Shown here: piece by piece, positions 8,949-18,260 of the stretch
Position numbering within the stretch: the stretch's first letter is position 1
Layout: each line of letters begins with the position of its first letter
Assembly: GCF_034347405.1 (NCBI RefSeq)
Contig: NZ_CP133778.1
Coordinates: 4,344,501 to 4,408,500 of the forward strand
DNA length: 64,000 bases
Direction of reading: 5' to 3'
From: Pseudomonas sp. CCC3.1
GTDB lineage: Bacteria > Pseudomonadota > Gammaproteobacteria > Pseudomonadales > Pseudomonadaceae
Program-made: the position numbers and the translations under genes
Notes under the pieces: generated by a model
What the model was told of the DNA's origin: nothing
What the model saw: only the letters and a program-made list of their open reading frames with translations
Databases searched by the model: none

Positions 8949-9140
8949 AACTGCTCTCCACGCTCCCGACCACACGCCGGGCCCTCTATTCTCGCCGATT
9001 GGCGCCCGCCAGACACCTATCAGAAAAGCCACCTTTGACCCCATCAGTTGCCCTGACAACGAATATCTCGACTAAAGATTTAGGGGCGGCAAATTGACAC
9101 ATACCGCATAAGGCTTTTAACCTAGCCGACAGCGATTGTA

Positions 9141-9157
9141 AATTGGTAATACCAATT
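9141..9157. promoter_or_regulatory. LldR-type operator
   Basis: AATTGGTAATACCAATT is a perfect 7-bp inverted repeat around three bases. It contains the FadR-family core TTGGT-N3-ACCAA. It sits 53 bases before the lldP start and about 190 bases before the divergent lldR start, so LldR binding could control both. Confidence 0.82.
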
Positions 9158-9209
9158 ACCCAGATACACTCTGCAGCATCGACCAATAACAATTAGGGGC
9201 CACCCCACT

Positions 9210-10904
9210 ATGCAAACCTGGCAACAGCTCTACAGCCCGCTCGGCAGCCTCGGCCTGTCCGCACTCGCGGCCGTTATCCCCATCGTGTTCTTCTTTCTGG
9301 CCTTGGCCGTGTTCCGCCTCAAAGGGCACGTCGCTGGCAGCATCACCCTGGCCCTGTCGATTCTGGTCGCGATTTTCGCCTTCCAGATGCCTGTCGACAT
9401 GGCTTTCGCCGCAGCAGGTTATGGATTTGCCTATGGTCTCTGGCCCATCGCCTGGATCATCGTTGCTGCCGTGTTCCTCTACAAACTGACCGTCAAAAGT
9501 GGCCAGTTCGAAATCATCCGCAGCTCGGTACTCTCAATTACTGATGACCAGCGCCTGCAAGTGCTGCTGATCGGTTTCTGCTTTGGCGCATTCCTTGAAG
9601 GCGCAGCTGGTTTCGGGGCTCCGGTCGCGATCACCGCTGCCTTGCTGGTAGGCCTGGGTTTCAACCCGCTGTACGCCGCAGGCCTGTGCCTGATCGCCAA
9701 CACCGCCCCAGTGGCCTTCGGCGCACTCGGCATCCCGATCATCGTGGCAGGCCAGGTCACCGGCATCGACGCGTTCAAGATCGGCGCCATGGCCGGTCGC
9801 CAACTGCCACTGCTGTCGCTGTTCGTGCCGTTCTGGCTGGTGTTCATGATGGACGGCCTGCGCGGCGTGCGTGAAACCTGGCCTGCCGCACTGGTGGCCG
9901 GCTTGAGCTTCGCCATCACCCAGTACTACACCTCCAACTACATTGGCCCAGAGCTGCCGGACATTACCTCCGCGCTGGCCAGCCTGGTCAGCCTGACCCT
10001 GTTCCTGAAAGTCTGGCAGCCAAAACGTACCGCAGGTGCGCAGATTGCGGGCGTTACCTCTGACGTCATCGTCACCGCCAGTGCAGGCGGCTTCGGCAAA
10101 CCCACCAACCTCATGGTTTCGCCTTACAGCCTGATGCAGATTTTGAAAGCCTGGTCGCCGTTCCTGATCCTGACTGTGCTGGTCACCATCTGGACCCTCA
10201 AACCGTTCAAGGCCATGTTCTCGCCAGGCGGTTCGATGTATGGCTGGGTGTTCAACTTTGCGATCCCGCACCTTGATCAACTGGTGATCAAAACCGCGCC
10301 AATCGTCAACGCCCCGACCGCGATTGCCGCCGTGTTCAAACTGGACCCGATCTCGGCCACCGGCACTGCGATTTTCTTCTCGGCATTGATCTCGATGCTG
10401 ATCCTGAAAATCGACATCAAAACCGGTCTGACCACGTTCAAAGAGACCCTGTTCGAACTGCGCTGGCCGATCCTGTCCATCGGCATGGTGCTGGCGTTTG
10501 CCTTCGTCACCAACTACTCGGGCATGTCCTCCACCATGGCCTTGGTGTTGGCGGGGACTGGCGCAGCATTCCCGTTCTTCTCGCCGTTCCTCGGCTGGCT
10601 GGGTGTGTTTCTGACAGGCTCCGACACCTCGTCGAACGCCCTGTTCAGCTCGCTGCAAGCGACCACTGCACACCAGATCGGCGTGAGCGACACCCTCATG
10701 GTGGCCGCCAACACCAGCGGCGGCGTGACCGGCAAAATGATCTCCCCGCAATCGATCGCCGTGGCCTGTGCGGCAACCGGCCTGGTGGGTAAAGAGTCTG
10801 ACCTGTTCCGCTTCACCCTGAAACACAGCCTGTTCTTCGCAACAATCGTCGGCCTGATCACCCTGGCTCAGGCGTACTGGTTCACCGGCATGCTGGTGCA
10901 CTAA
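9210..10904 (+). CDS. lldP: L-lactate permease
   Basis: This is a 564-residue polytopic inner-membrane protein of the LctP family, which imports L-lactate (and often D-lactate or glycolate) with protons. Family motifs include GFCFGAFLEGAAGFGAPVAI and NTAPVAFGALGIPII in the first half and SGMSSTMALVLAGTG and TGSDTSSNALFSSLQ in the second. The start at 9210 has a purine-rich AGGGG site upstream. It heads the lactate block. A hairpin follows it, so expression may drop before lutA. Confidence 0.97.
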   Translation: MQTWQQLYSPLGSLGLSALAAVIPIVFFFLALAVFRLKGHVAGSITLALSILVAIFAFQMPVDMAFAAAGYGFAYGLWPIAWIIVAAVFLYKLTVKSGQFEIIRSSVLSITDDQRLQVLLIGFCFGAFLEGAAGFGAPVAITAALLVGLGFNPLYAAGLCLIANTAPVAFGALGIPIIVAGQVTGIDAFKIGAMAGRQLPLLSLFVPFWLVFMMDGLRGVRETWPAALVAGLSFAITQYYTSNYIGPELPDITSALASLVSLTLFLKVWQPKRTAGAQIAGVTSDVIVTASAGGFGKPTNLMVSPYSLMQILKAWSPFLILTVLVTIWTLKPFKAMFSPGGSMYGWVFNFAIPHLDQLVIKTAPIVNAPTAIAAVFKLDPISATGTAIFFSALISMLILKIDIKTGLTTFKETLFELRWPILSIGMVLAFAFVTNYSGMSSTMALVLAGTGAAFPFFSPFLGWLGVFLTGSDTSSNALFSSLQATTAHQIGVSDTLMVAANTSGGVTGKMISPQSIAVACAATGLVGKESDLFRFTLKHSLFFATIVGLITLAQAYWFTGMLVH

Positions 10905-10935
10905 TAAATAGCGCTATGGTTACTGCACGTTAAAA

Positions 10936-10957
10936 GCGCCGGGCTTACACCCGGCGC
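10936..10957 (+). terminator. Hairpin after lldP
   Basis: GCGCCGGG (10936-10943) and CCCGGCGC (10950-10957) form an 8-bp G/C stem with a 6-base loop. A weak T-rich end follows, so it is likely a partial terminator between lldP and the lut genes. Confidence 0.6.
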
Positions 10958-10983
10958 CCATAATTCACTACCCGGTCCGCCTT

Positions 10984-11008
10984 GCGGCTGAAGAGGGTTT
11001 TCAGCCGC
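10984..11008 (+). repeat. Second inverted repeat upstream of lutA
   Basis: GCGGCTGAA (10984-10992) and TTCAGCCGC (11000-11008) are perfect 9-base arms with a 7-base loop, 40 bases before the lutA ATG. There is no U-tract. It may stabilise mRNA ends or influence lutA expression. Confidence 0.5.
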
Positions 11009-11047
11009 AACCATGGACACATAACCGGGACCACCCGGAGACGCCTG

Positions 11048-11870
11048 ATGAGCGAGCTTTTTTACAATGCCGTGCCGAACGCGACCCGTGTCGCTCCCCC
11101 TTCCCACCCCTCGCCAATACCCTGCGCACAAACCCCGCAAGGTCTACCTGTTTGGCACCTGCGTGGTCGACCTGTTCTTCCCTGAGGCAGGGATGGACGC
11201 GATTCACCTGATCGAACGCGAAGGCATCGAAGTTGACTACCCGCAAGGCCAAAGCTGCTGTGGACAACCGGCCTACACCTCGGGTTACACCGACCAGGCC
11301 CGCGAAGTTGCCCGCGCCCAGTTAGCGCTGTTTGCCGAAGATTACCCCGTGGTCGTGCCCTCCGGCTCTTGCGCCGGCATGCTGCGCGAGCACTACGAAG
11401 ACCTGTTCAAGGACGAGCCCGAGGCCTTGAAAAAAGTTCATGCCCTGGCCGAACGCACTTATGAACTCACTGAATTCCTGCTATTCGTGTGCAACGTGCA
11501 ATTCAAGGACAGCGGCGCGCCCGTCAAAGTCGCCTTGCACACCTCATGCTCGGCCCGTCGCGAAATGAACACCCACCTGCACGGCCGCGAAATGCTCGCT
11601 CAACTGAGCAACGTGGAGCGCATCGACCATAGCCATGAAAGTGAATGCTGCGGCTTCGGTGGGACATTCAGCGTGCGCATGCCCGATATTTCTGGCGCCA
11701 TGGTCGCCGACAAGACCCGCTCCCTGATTGAAACCGGCGCGCACCAAGTGCTGACCGCCGACTGCGGCTGCCTGATGAACATCAACGGTTCGCTCGAAAA
11801 ACAGAAACAAGCCCTGCGCGGCCAGCATCTGGCCAGTTTCCTGTGGCAGCGCACCGGAGGTGGACAATGA
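11048..11870 (+). CDS. lutA: Lactate utilization protein LutA (Fe-S subunit), apparent frameshift
   Basis: LutA is a CCG-domain iron-sulfur subunit of the LutABC L-lactate oxidising complex. The body (RKVYLFGTCVVDLFFPEAG, QGQSCCGQPAYTSGYT, SGSCAGM, HTSCSARRE, ECCGFGGTFSV) is read in the frame that ends at 11870. The natural start, ATG 11048 with GGAG upstream and MSELFYNAVPNATRVAPP, is in a different frame. The frames join at the C5 run 11096-11100; removing one base gives a continuous 274-residue protein. An in-frame ATG at 11067 has no ribosome-binding site. The shift may be a sequencing error, a true mutation or slippage. The gene overlaps lutB by ATGA. Confidence 0.85.
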
Positions 11871-13327
11871 GCACCAGCACACTGATTCCTACCGTCGCCG
11901 TGGAAGAGGACTTCCGCGAGCGCGCCCATGAGGCATTGGGCGACAAGCAACTGCGAAACAACTTTCGCAGCGCCATGGATTCGCTGATGACCAAACGAGC
12001 GGTGTCCTTCAGCGATGCCCACGAGCGTGAACATTTGCGCGCCTTGGGCAATGCGGTCAAAGCCCGCGCCCTGTCCAAACTGCCCGACCTGCTGGAGCGA
12101 CTCGAAGCCAACCTGACCCGCAACGGTGTGCAGGTGCACTGGGCTGAAACCGTCGAAGCAGCCAACGAAATCGTGATATCGATTGCCCGTCGCCGTGCCG
12201 CCACGCAAGTGATCAAAGGCAAGTCGATGGTCAGCGAAGAGATGGAGATGAACCACGTGCTCGGCGCCCAAGGCATTGAATGCCTTGAGTCCGACATGGG
12301 CGAGTACATCGTTCAGCTCGACAACGAGAAGCCGTCCCACATCATCATGCCCGCGATTCACAAAAACGCCGGGCAAGTGGCCGACTTGTTTCATCAAAAG
12401 CTCGGCGTGGAATACACCAAAGACGTCGACCAACTGATCCAGATCGGTCGCCGCGTGCTGCGCCAAAAGTTCTTCGAAGCCGACATCGGCGTGTCCGGCG
12501 TCAACTTCGCCGTGGCCGAAACCGGCACCCTGTTGCTGGTCGAAAACGAAGGCAATGGCCGCATGTCGACCACCGTGCCGCCCGTGCACATTGCCGTCAC
12601 CGGCATCGAAAAAGTCGTCGAAAACCTGCGCGACGTTGTCCCGCTGCTGTCATTGCTGACCCGCTCGGCGCTTGGCCAGCCGATCACCACCTACGTCAAC
12701 ATGATCTCCGGCCCACGCAAACCCGGCGAACTCGACGGCCCCGAAGAAGTGCACCTGGTCTTGCTCGACAACGGCCGCAGCCAAGCCTTTGCCGACAGCG
12801 AACTGCGCCAGACCCTGAACTGCATTCGCTGCGGTGCCTGCATGAACCACTGCCCGGTTTACACCCGCATCGGCGGTCATGCCTACGGCGAAGTCTACCC
12901 CGGTCCGATTGGCGCGATCATTACCCCGCACATGGTCGGCCTGGCCAAGGTCCCGGATCACCCGAGCGCCTCGTCGCTGTGCGGCGCCTGTGGCGAAGTG
13001 TGTCCGGTAAAAATTCCGATCCCGGCCTTGCTGCGTCGCCTACGCGAAGAGAACGTTAAATCGCCAGACGCCTCGCCTCGTATCATGCGCGGCCAGGGCA
13101 GCAAGTACTCGCGCAAAGAACGCCTGATCTGGAACATGTGGGCCAAGCTCAACAGCTCGCCTGCCCTGTATCGCGTGTTCCTCAAGGCCGCCACCCGCCT
13201 GCGCGGGTTGACGCCCAGCAATGTCGGGCCGTGGACTCAAAACCACAGCGCCCCCAAACCCGCCGCCCGTTCGCTGCACGACATGGCCCGCGAGCATTTG
13301 GCCAAAAAGTCGGGAGAATCGCGATGA
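11867..13327 (+). CDS. lutB: Lactate utilization protein LutB (Fe-S, DUF162)
   Basis: This 486-residue protein is the central subunit of the LutABC complex. Two ferredoxin-type cysteine clusters lie in its last third: CIRCGACMNHCPVY and CGACGEVCPVKIP. The N-terminal two thirds is the LUD domain (KGKSMVSEEMEMNHVL, ADIGVSGVNFAVAETGT). The start MSTSTLIPTVAVEED at 11867 overlaps the lutA stop by four bases, with GGAGG just upstream, so translation is coupled. Its stop overlaps the lutC start in the same way. Confidence 0.96.
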   Translation: MSTSTLIPTVAVEEDFRERAHEALGDKQLRNNFRSAMDSLMTKRAVSFSDAHEREHLRALGNAVKARALSKLPDLLERLEANLTRNGVQVHWAETVEAANEIVISIARRRAATQVIKGKSMVSEEMEMNHVLGAQGIECLESDMGEYIVQLDNEKPSHIIMPAIHKNAGQVADLFHQKLGVEYTKDVDQLIQIGRRVLRQKFFEADIGVSGVNFAVAETGTLLLVENEGNGRMSTTVPPVHIAVTGIEKVVENLRDVVPLLSLLTRSALGQPITTYVNMISGPRKPGELDGPEEVHLVLLDNGRSQAFADSELRQTLNCIRCGACMNHCPVYTRIGGHAYGEVYPGPIGAIITPHMVGLAKVPDHPSASSLCGACGEVCPVKIPIPALLRRLREENVKSPDASPRIMRGQGSKYSRKERLIWNMWAKLNSSPALYRVFLKAATRLRGLTPSNVGPWTQNHSAPKPAARSLHDMAREHLAKKSGESR

Positions 13328-13995
13328 GCGCCAAACACAACATCCTCAACAAACTGCGCAACAGCCTGACCGGCACCACACCCGTGCCCGATAACTTCGA
13401 CGAAGTGCTGGTGACAGAGCCCTGGACCTACACCCCGGAGCAACGCATCCCGCAACTGCGCAAGTTGATGGAAGCGGTGCACACCGAAATCCACCTCAGC
13501 ACCGAACACGAATGGCCCGCCCTGCTGGCGCAATTGGTCACCGATCGCCAATTGCCCAGCCTCTTGATCGCACCGACTACGCCACACGGCCAAAAAGTGA
13601 CAGCTCATTGGGCGCAGAACCCTACGCTGCCAACACTCAAAGCCTACGACCGCCCGATAGAAGAATGGAAAGCCGAACTGTTTAACGACACCCCGGCCAG
13701 CTTCACCACCACCTTGGGCGCAATTGCCGCCACCGGCAGTTTGATCATGTGGCCCACCCCAGAAGAACCGCGCCTCATGAGTCTGGTGCCACCGGTGCAT
13801 TTTGCGTTGCTCAAGGCCAGTGAAATCCGCGACAACTTCTACCAGGTGCAGCGCGAAATGAAGTGGACGGCAGGCATGCCGACCAACGCGTTGCTGGTGT
13901 CTGGCCCGTCAAAAACCGCCGACATTGAACAAATACTGGCCTACGGCGCCCATGGCCCGAAAGACCTGGTGGTGTTGATTCTGGAGGACGCATGA
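13324..13995 (+). CDS. lutC: Lactate utilization protein LutC (LUD domain)
   Basis: This 223-residue LUD-domain protein (DUF162) starts MSAKHNILNKLRNSLTG at 13324, overlapping the lutB stop by ATGA. The family pattern is visible near the C-terminus: LGAIAATGSLIMWP, RLMSLVPPVHFALL and SGPSKTADIEQILAYGAHGP. It is the third subunit of the L-lactate oxidising complex. It overlaps the following dehydrogenase gene by ATGA, so lutA to dld form one translationally coupled operon. Confidence 0.95.
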   Translation: MSAKHNILNKLRNSLTGTTPVPDNFDEVLVTEPWTYTPEQRIPQLRKLMEAVHTEIHLSTEHEWPALLAQLVTDRQLPSLLIAPTTPHGQKVTAHWAQNPTLPTLKAYDRPIEEWKAELFNDTPASFTTTLGAIAATGSLIMWPTPEEPRLMSLVPPVHFALLKASEIRDNFYQVQREMKWTAGMPTNALLVSGPSKTADIEQILAYGAHGPKDLVVLILEDA

Positions 13996-16802
13996 GCCTG
14001 CCCGTTGCATTTGTACGTGATGCCGAGCGATTGATCCCCCAAGACCGCCGCTTCACCGACCCACTTTCCACTTTGGCCTTTGGCACCGACGCGAGCTTTT
14101 ACCGGCTGATTCCCAAACTGGTGATCCGCGTCGAATCCGAAGACGAAGTGGTCGAGCTACTGCGTTTGGCCCGTCGCGATCAAGTGTCTGTGACCTTCCG
14201 TGCTGCGGGCACCAGCCTGTCAGGCCAGGCCATCAGTGACTCGGTACTGATCGTGCTCGGCGACAACTGGAACGGCAAAGTCATTCGCGAGCAAGGCTTG
14301 CAAATCCGCCTGCAACCCGGCGTGATCGGCGCCCAAGCCAACGCCTGGCTGGCCCCGTTCGGGCGCAAGATCGGCCCCGACCCGGCCTCGATCAACGCCT
14401 GCAAAATTGGCGGCATCGTCGCCAACAACGCCAGCGGTATGTGCTGCGGCACCGCGCAAAACACCTACCACACCTTGGCTGGCATCCGCGTGGTACTGGC
14501 CGACGGCACCCGAGTCGACACCGAAGACACGGCCAACATCGCCGCCTTTCGGCAAAGCCACGCCGCGCTGCTCGACCAGTTGGGGACTTTAGCCCGCGAG
14601 ACCCGCGCCAATGCCGAACTGGCTGCAAAAATTCGCCACAAATACCGTCTGAAAAACACCACCGGCTTGTCACTCAACGCCTTGGTCGACTTTGATGATC
14701 CACTGGATATTCTCAGCCACTTGCTGGTAGGCAGCGAGGGCACGCTGGGCTTCATCAGCTCGGTTACCTACGACACCGTCATCGACCACCCAAACAAAGC
14801 CTCGGCGCTGATCGTCTTCCCTGACGTTGAAACCTGCTGTAACGCCGTGACCGTGCTCAAAAGCCAGCCCGTGTCAGCCGTTGAACTGCTGGACCGCCGC
14901 AGCCTGCGCTCGGTACAAGACAAACCCGGCATGCCGGCTTTCGTACAACAACTGTCGGACAACGCCTGCGCCCTGCTGATCGAGTCACGCGCGGCAACGC
15001 AGACCTTGCTGCACGAACAACTGGCGCACATCATGGCGTCGCTGGCGGGTTTTCCGGTCGAGAAACAAGTCGACTTCACCGAGAACCCAGCCGAAAACGC
15101 CAAGCTCTGGGCGATTCGCAAGGACACGTTCCCGGCCGTCGGCGCGGTGCGCAAAACCGGCACCACCGTCATCATCGAAGACGTGACCTTTCCGGTCGAG
15201 CAACTGGCCATCGGCGTTAATCGCCTGATCGAGTTGTTCGACAAGCACCACTACGACGAGGCGATCCTCTTCGGCCACGCCCTCGAAGGCAACCTGCACT
15301 TTGTGTTCACCCAGGGCTTTAACAACCCTGAAGAAGTCGCACGTTACCAAGCCTTTATGGACGACGTGGCGCAACTGGTGGCCGTGGAGTTCGGCGGTTC
15401 ACTCAAGGCCGAACACGGCACCGGGCGCAACATGGCGCCGTTTGTTGAACTGGAATGGGGCAGCGACGCCTACCAGCTCATGTGGACACTCAAGCGTTTA
15501 CTCGACCCGCAAGGCATCCTCAACCCCGACGTGGTGCTCAGCGAAGACCCGCACATCCACCTTAAACACCTCAAGCCGATGCCTGCGGCCGACGAGATTG
15601 TGGATAAGTGCATCGAATGCGGGTTTTGTGAGCCGGTGTGCCCCTCAAAAGGCCTGACCCTCAGCCCACGCCAGCGGATTGTGATCTGGCGCGACATCCA
15701 GGCCAGAAAGCGCGCCGGGGTCGATACCCGCGAGCTGGAAGAAGCCTACGCTTACCAAGGCATCGATACCTGCGCCGCCACCGGCTTGTGCGCCCAGCGT
15801 TGCCCGGTCGGCATTAATACCGGCGAGCTGGTGAAAAAGCTGCGCGCCCGCAGCGCCAACAGCGTGAAAACCGCCGATTGGCTGGGCAATCACTTTGCAA
15901 CCACGCTACAAGGCGCGCGCTTCACCCTGCACGTGGCCAATGGTGCACGCATGCTGCTGGGCGCGCCGCGTCTGGGCAAAATCTCGGCGGCGCTGACCAA
16001 GGCCAGCAAAGGCCGCGTACCCCTGTGGACCAACGCCATGCCGCAGCCCGAGCGCGCCATTCGCTTTAGCCCGCCGGTCAAAGACGCACGTCCACGCGTG
16101 GTGTACCTGGCGGCATGCGTCTCGCGGGTCATGGGCCCGGCCGCAGGCGACAGCGAGCAAACCTCGCTGCTCGACAAAACCCGGAGCCTGCTGGAAAAAG
16201 CCGGTTACCAAGTGGTATTCCCCGACAACATGGACAGCCTGTGCTGCGGCCAGCCGTTCGCGTCCAAGGGTTACAACGAACAGGCCGAGCACAAACGCCA
16301 GGAACTGATCGGCGCCTTGCTGCACGCCAGCCGTGGCGGCATCGACCCCATCTACTGCGACACCAGCCCGTGCACTTTGCGCCTGGTGCAAGACTTGGGT
16401 GAAACCCGCCTCGACCTGTACGACCCGGTGCGTTTCATCCGCACCCACCTTGTGGATAAGTTGAACTTCACCCCGCAAACCGCACCGATTGCCGTGCACG
16501 TCACGTGCAGCACCCAGCACCTGGGCGAAAGCCAGGCGCTGATCGACATCGCACGACTGTGCAGCACCAACGTGGTGATACCGGAAGGCATTCATTGCTG
16601 CGGGTTTGCAGGCGACAAAGGCTTCACCACCCCCGAGCTGAACGCCCATTCACTGCGCACCTTGAAAGACGCGGTGCAGCAGTGCAGCGAAGGGATTTCG
16701 ACCAGCCGCACCTGTGAAATTGGCCTGACCCAACATGGCGGGATCGACTACCACGGGCTGGTCTATTTGGTAGACCGCGTCAGCGCGCCGAGAGCCCTGT
16801 AG
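13992..16802 (+). CDS. dld: FAD/Fe-S D-lactate dehydrogenase (Dld-II/YdiJ type)
   Basis: This is a 936-residue three-part oxidoreductase. The N-terminal PCMH-type FAD domain (VTFRAAGTSLSGQAISDSVL, NNASGMCCGT) is followed by a FAD-oxidase C-terminal domain (HALEGNLHFVFTQG, KAEHGTGRNMAPFVE). Ferredoxin clusters CIECGFCEPVCP (near 540) and CAATGLCAQRCPVG (near 593) lead to a CCG domain (SLCCGQPF near 750, CCGFAGDKG near 869). Such proteins oxidise D-lactate and pass electrons to the quinone pool. With lldP and lutABC the locus covers uptake and oxidation of both lactate isomers. No lldD-type FMN L-lactate dehydrogenase is present here. Confidence 0.93.
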   Translation: MSLPVAFVRDAERLIPQDRRFTDPLSTLAFGTDASFYRLIPKLVIRVESEDEVVELLRLARRDQVSVTFRAAGTSLSGQAISDSVLIVLGDNWNGKVIREQGLQIRLQPGVIGAQANAWLAPFGRKIGPDPASINACKIGGIVANNASGMCCGTAQNTYHTLAGIRVVLADGTRVDTEDTANIAAFRQSHAALLDQLGTLARETRANAELAAKIRHKYRLKNTTGLSLNALVDFDDPLDILSHLLVGSEGTLGFISSVTYDTVIDHPNKASALIVFPDVETCCNAVTVLKSQPVSAVELLDRRSLRSVQDKPGMPAFVQQLSDNACALLIESRAATQTLLHEQLAHIMASLAGFPVEKQVDFTENPAENAKLWAIRKDTFPAVGAVRKTGTTVIIEDVTFPVEQLAIGVNRLIELFDKHHYDEAILFGHALEGNLHFVFTQGFNNPEEVARYQAFMDDVAQLVAVEFGGSLKAEHGTGRNMAPFVELEWGSDAYQLMWTLKRLLDPQGILNPDVVLSEDPHIHLKHLKPMPAADEIVDKCIECGFCEPVCPSKGLTLSPRQRIVIWRDIQARKRAGVDTRELEEAYAYQGIDTCAATGLCAQRCPVGINTGELVKKLRARSANSVKTADWLGNHFATTLQGARFTLHVANGARMLLGAPRLGKISAALTKASKGRVPLWTNAMPQPERAIRFSPPVKDARPRVVYLAACVSRVMGPAAGDSEQTSLLDKTRSLLEKAGYQVVFPDNMDSLCCGQPFASKGYNEQAEHKRQELIGALLHASRGGIDPIYCDTSPCTLRLVQDLGETRLDLYDPVRFIRTHLVDKLNFTPQTAPIAVHVTCSTQHLGESQALIDIARLCSTNVVIPEGIHCCGFAGDKGFTTPELNAHSLRTLKDAVQQCSEGISTSRTCEIGLTQHGGIDYHGLVYLVDRVSAPRAL

Positions 16803-16812
16803 GAAATACCGC

Positions 16813-16848
16813 AGGCTGCGATCGTTTGATCTTTAAACATCGCAGCCT
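16813..16848. terminator. Inverted repeat after dld
   Basis: AGGCTGCGAT (16813-16822) and ATCGCAGCCT (16839-16848) form a 10-bp stem 10 bases after the dld stop. This sequence type recurs in Pseudomonas intergenic regions and probably ends the lactate operon. Confidence 0.65.
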
Positions 16849-16898
16849 TCGGCCGCTTCCTCAGTATCGGGTTCAAAAAACCAGTCACTGTCTGCCAC

Positions 16899-16924
16899 GC
16901 AACAGTTGATAAACAAACTGTTGC
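16899..16924. promoter_or_regulatory. Possible enhancer site for a sigma-54 activator
   Basis: GCAACAGTT and AACTGTTGC are perfect 9-base arms separated by 8 bases. They lie about 55 bases upstream of a sigma-54 type promoter, where a bacterial enhancer-binding protein dimer would bind. SfnR is a plausible candidate given the downstream gene; that is inference. Confidence 0.55.
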
Positions 16925-16978
16925 TATCCGCACGCCACCAAAAATCATAACCAACTGATTTAAATAGAAAAAAATATC

Positions 16979-16993
16979 GGCACAGATTCTGCA
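16979..16993 (+). promoter_or_regulatory. Sigma-54 (-24/-12) promoter of the sfnB-like gene
   Basis: GGCAC (16979-16983), five bases, then CTGCA (16989-16993) fits the RpoN pattern TGGCAC-N5-TTGCA with correct GG-to-GC spacing. It is 38 bases before the ATG at 17031. Confidence 0.7.
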
Positions 16994-17030
16994 ATGACAC
17001 AGCTCCACCCGCATCGAAGCTGTTTAGCCC

Positions 17031-18260
17031 ATGTCATTACCTACTTACAGATCTTCTGCCCCTTCTTCCGCGTACTCGACCCCGCCCGCGTCTGTTGATG
17101 AACTCATCGCCCGGGTGGAAAAACTGTTGCCGGAAATCGGCGAGGGCGTGATCGAACGCGAACGTAATCGCCAACTGCCATATGCCGCGCTGAGCAGCCT
17201 GGCCGCCGCTGGTGTGCTCACGTGCCGGATCCCCAAAGCCTACGGAGGTCCCGGCGGCAGCGTGGAAGATGCCATCAGCTTGCTGATACGCATCGCGGCG
17301 GTGGACTCAAACGCCGCCCAAGCCTTGCGCCCAGGCTTCGGATTTCTCGAAGGACTGCTCGCCTCACACAGCGATAACGCAGAGCAGGATCGCGCGCTTT
17401 GGTTCGATCGCTACCTGCAGGGAACTGTCGTCGGCAACGCAGGCTGGGAAGTGGGCGGCGCCAATGGTTCGGTCAGCGCCCGGCTTGTGCGCGAAGGCGA
17501 TCACTACCGGGTCAATGGCAGTAAGTACTACAGCACCGGCGCGCTATACGCGGATTGGGTGATGGCGATTGCATTGGATGAAAACGACCAGCCGCTTTCA
17601 TTTGTTCTGCCCCGCGACCGCGAAGGGTTGGAACTGATTGACGACTTCGACGCAATGGGCCAGCGCCTCACGGCCAGTGGCACAACGCACCTTAATAATG
17701 TCGCGGTCTACCCCGAAGAGCTTCGTCCACCGCGCGCTGTGGACGGCAAGCGCAGCATCATCACCCCATTCGTGCAACTGTTCCTCGGCGCAGTTGAAGC
17801 CGGCATCGCCCGAAACGCCCTCAATGATGCAAAAGATTTTGCCCAAAATCATGCACGACCAATCGTGCACAGCAGCGCAAAACGCTCAGTCGATGACCCC
17901 TACGTGGAACTGAGTGTTGGCGACATCAGTGCGCGAGCCTACGCAGCTGAAGCCGTGGTCTTACGTGCAGCCCAGGCGATAGACCGTGCCTGGCGCAACG
18001 ACCTGGACGTCGACTCGATCGAACAGGCCGCCATCGAGGTCGCGCAGGCTCAATACATCGCCGCCGAATCGGCGCTCAAGGCGGCCGAATTAGTCTTCGA
18101 CGTAGGGGGCGCTTCTGCTACCGGCCGCAGCTACAACCTGGACCGGCACTGGCGCAACGCGCGAACAGTGGCCAATCACAATCCACGTCACTGGAAGGCC
18201 GCAGCGGTCGGTGCCAGCCACCTCAAAGGCACCCAACTCCCAACGTCCGGACTGTTCTGA
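17031..18260 (+). CDS. sfnB: SfnB family FMN-dependent monooxygenase (acyl-CoA dehydrogenase fold)
   Basis: This 409-residue protein has the acyl-CoA dehydrogenase fold. The N-terminal helical domain (LSSLAAAGVLTCRIPKAYGG), middle beta domain (NGSKYYSTGALYADWV) and C-terminal helices (AARSYNLDRHWRNARTVANH-type end) match the SfnB/DszC flavoproteins. These are used in organosulfur assimilation rather than fatty-acid oxidation. The sigma-54 promoter and enhancer-like repeat fit SfnR-type control under sulfur limitation. The gene name follows the family; the substrate is unknown. The Shine-Dalgarno before 17031 is weak. Confidence 0.8.
   Translation: MSLPTYRSSAPSSAYSTPPASVDELIARVEKLLPEIGEGVIERERNRQLPYAALSSLAAAGVLTCRIPKAYGGPGGSVEDAISLLIRIAAVDSNAAQALRPGFGFLEGLLASHSDNAEQDRALWFDRYLQGTVVGNAGWEVGGANGSVSARLVREGDHYRVNGSKYYSTGALYADWVMAIALDENDQPLSFVLPRDREGLELIDDFDAMGQRLTASGTTHLNNVAVYPEELRPPRAVDGKRSIITPFVQLFLGAVEAGIARNALNDAKDFAQNHARPIVHSSAKRSVDDPYVELSVGDISARAYAAEAVVLRAAQAIDRAWRNDLDVDSIEQAAIEVAQAQYIAAESALKAAELVFDVGGASATGRSYNLDRHWRNARTVANHNPRHWKAAAVGASHLKGTQLPTSGLF

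Noticed and set aside
9534..10901. 455-residue minus-strand frame opposite lldP
   Set aside because: Antisense shadow of a well-supported permease; composition (His/Gln/Gly-rich) is typical of such shadows.
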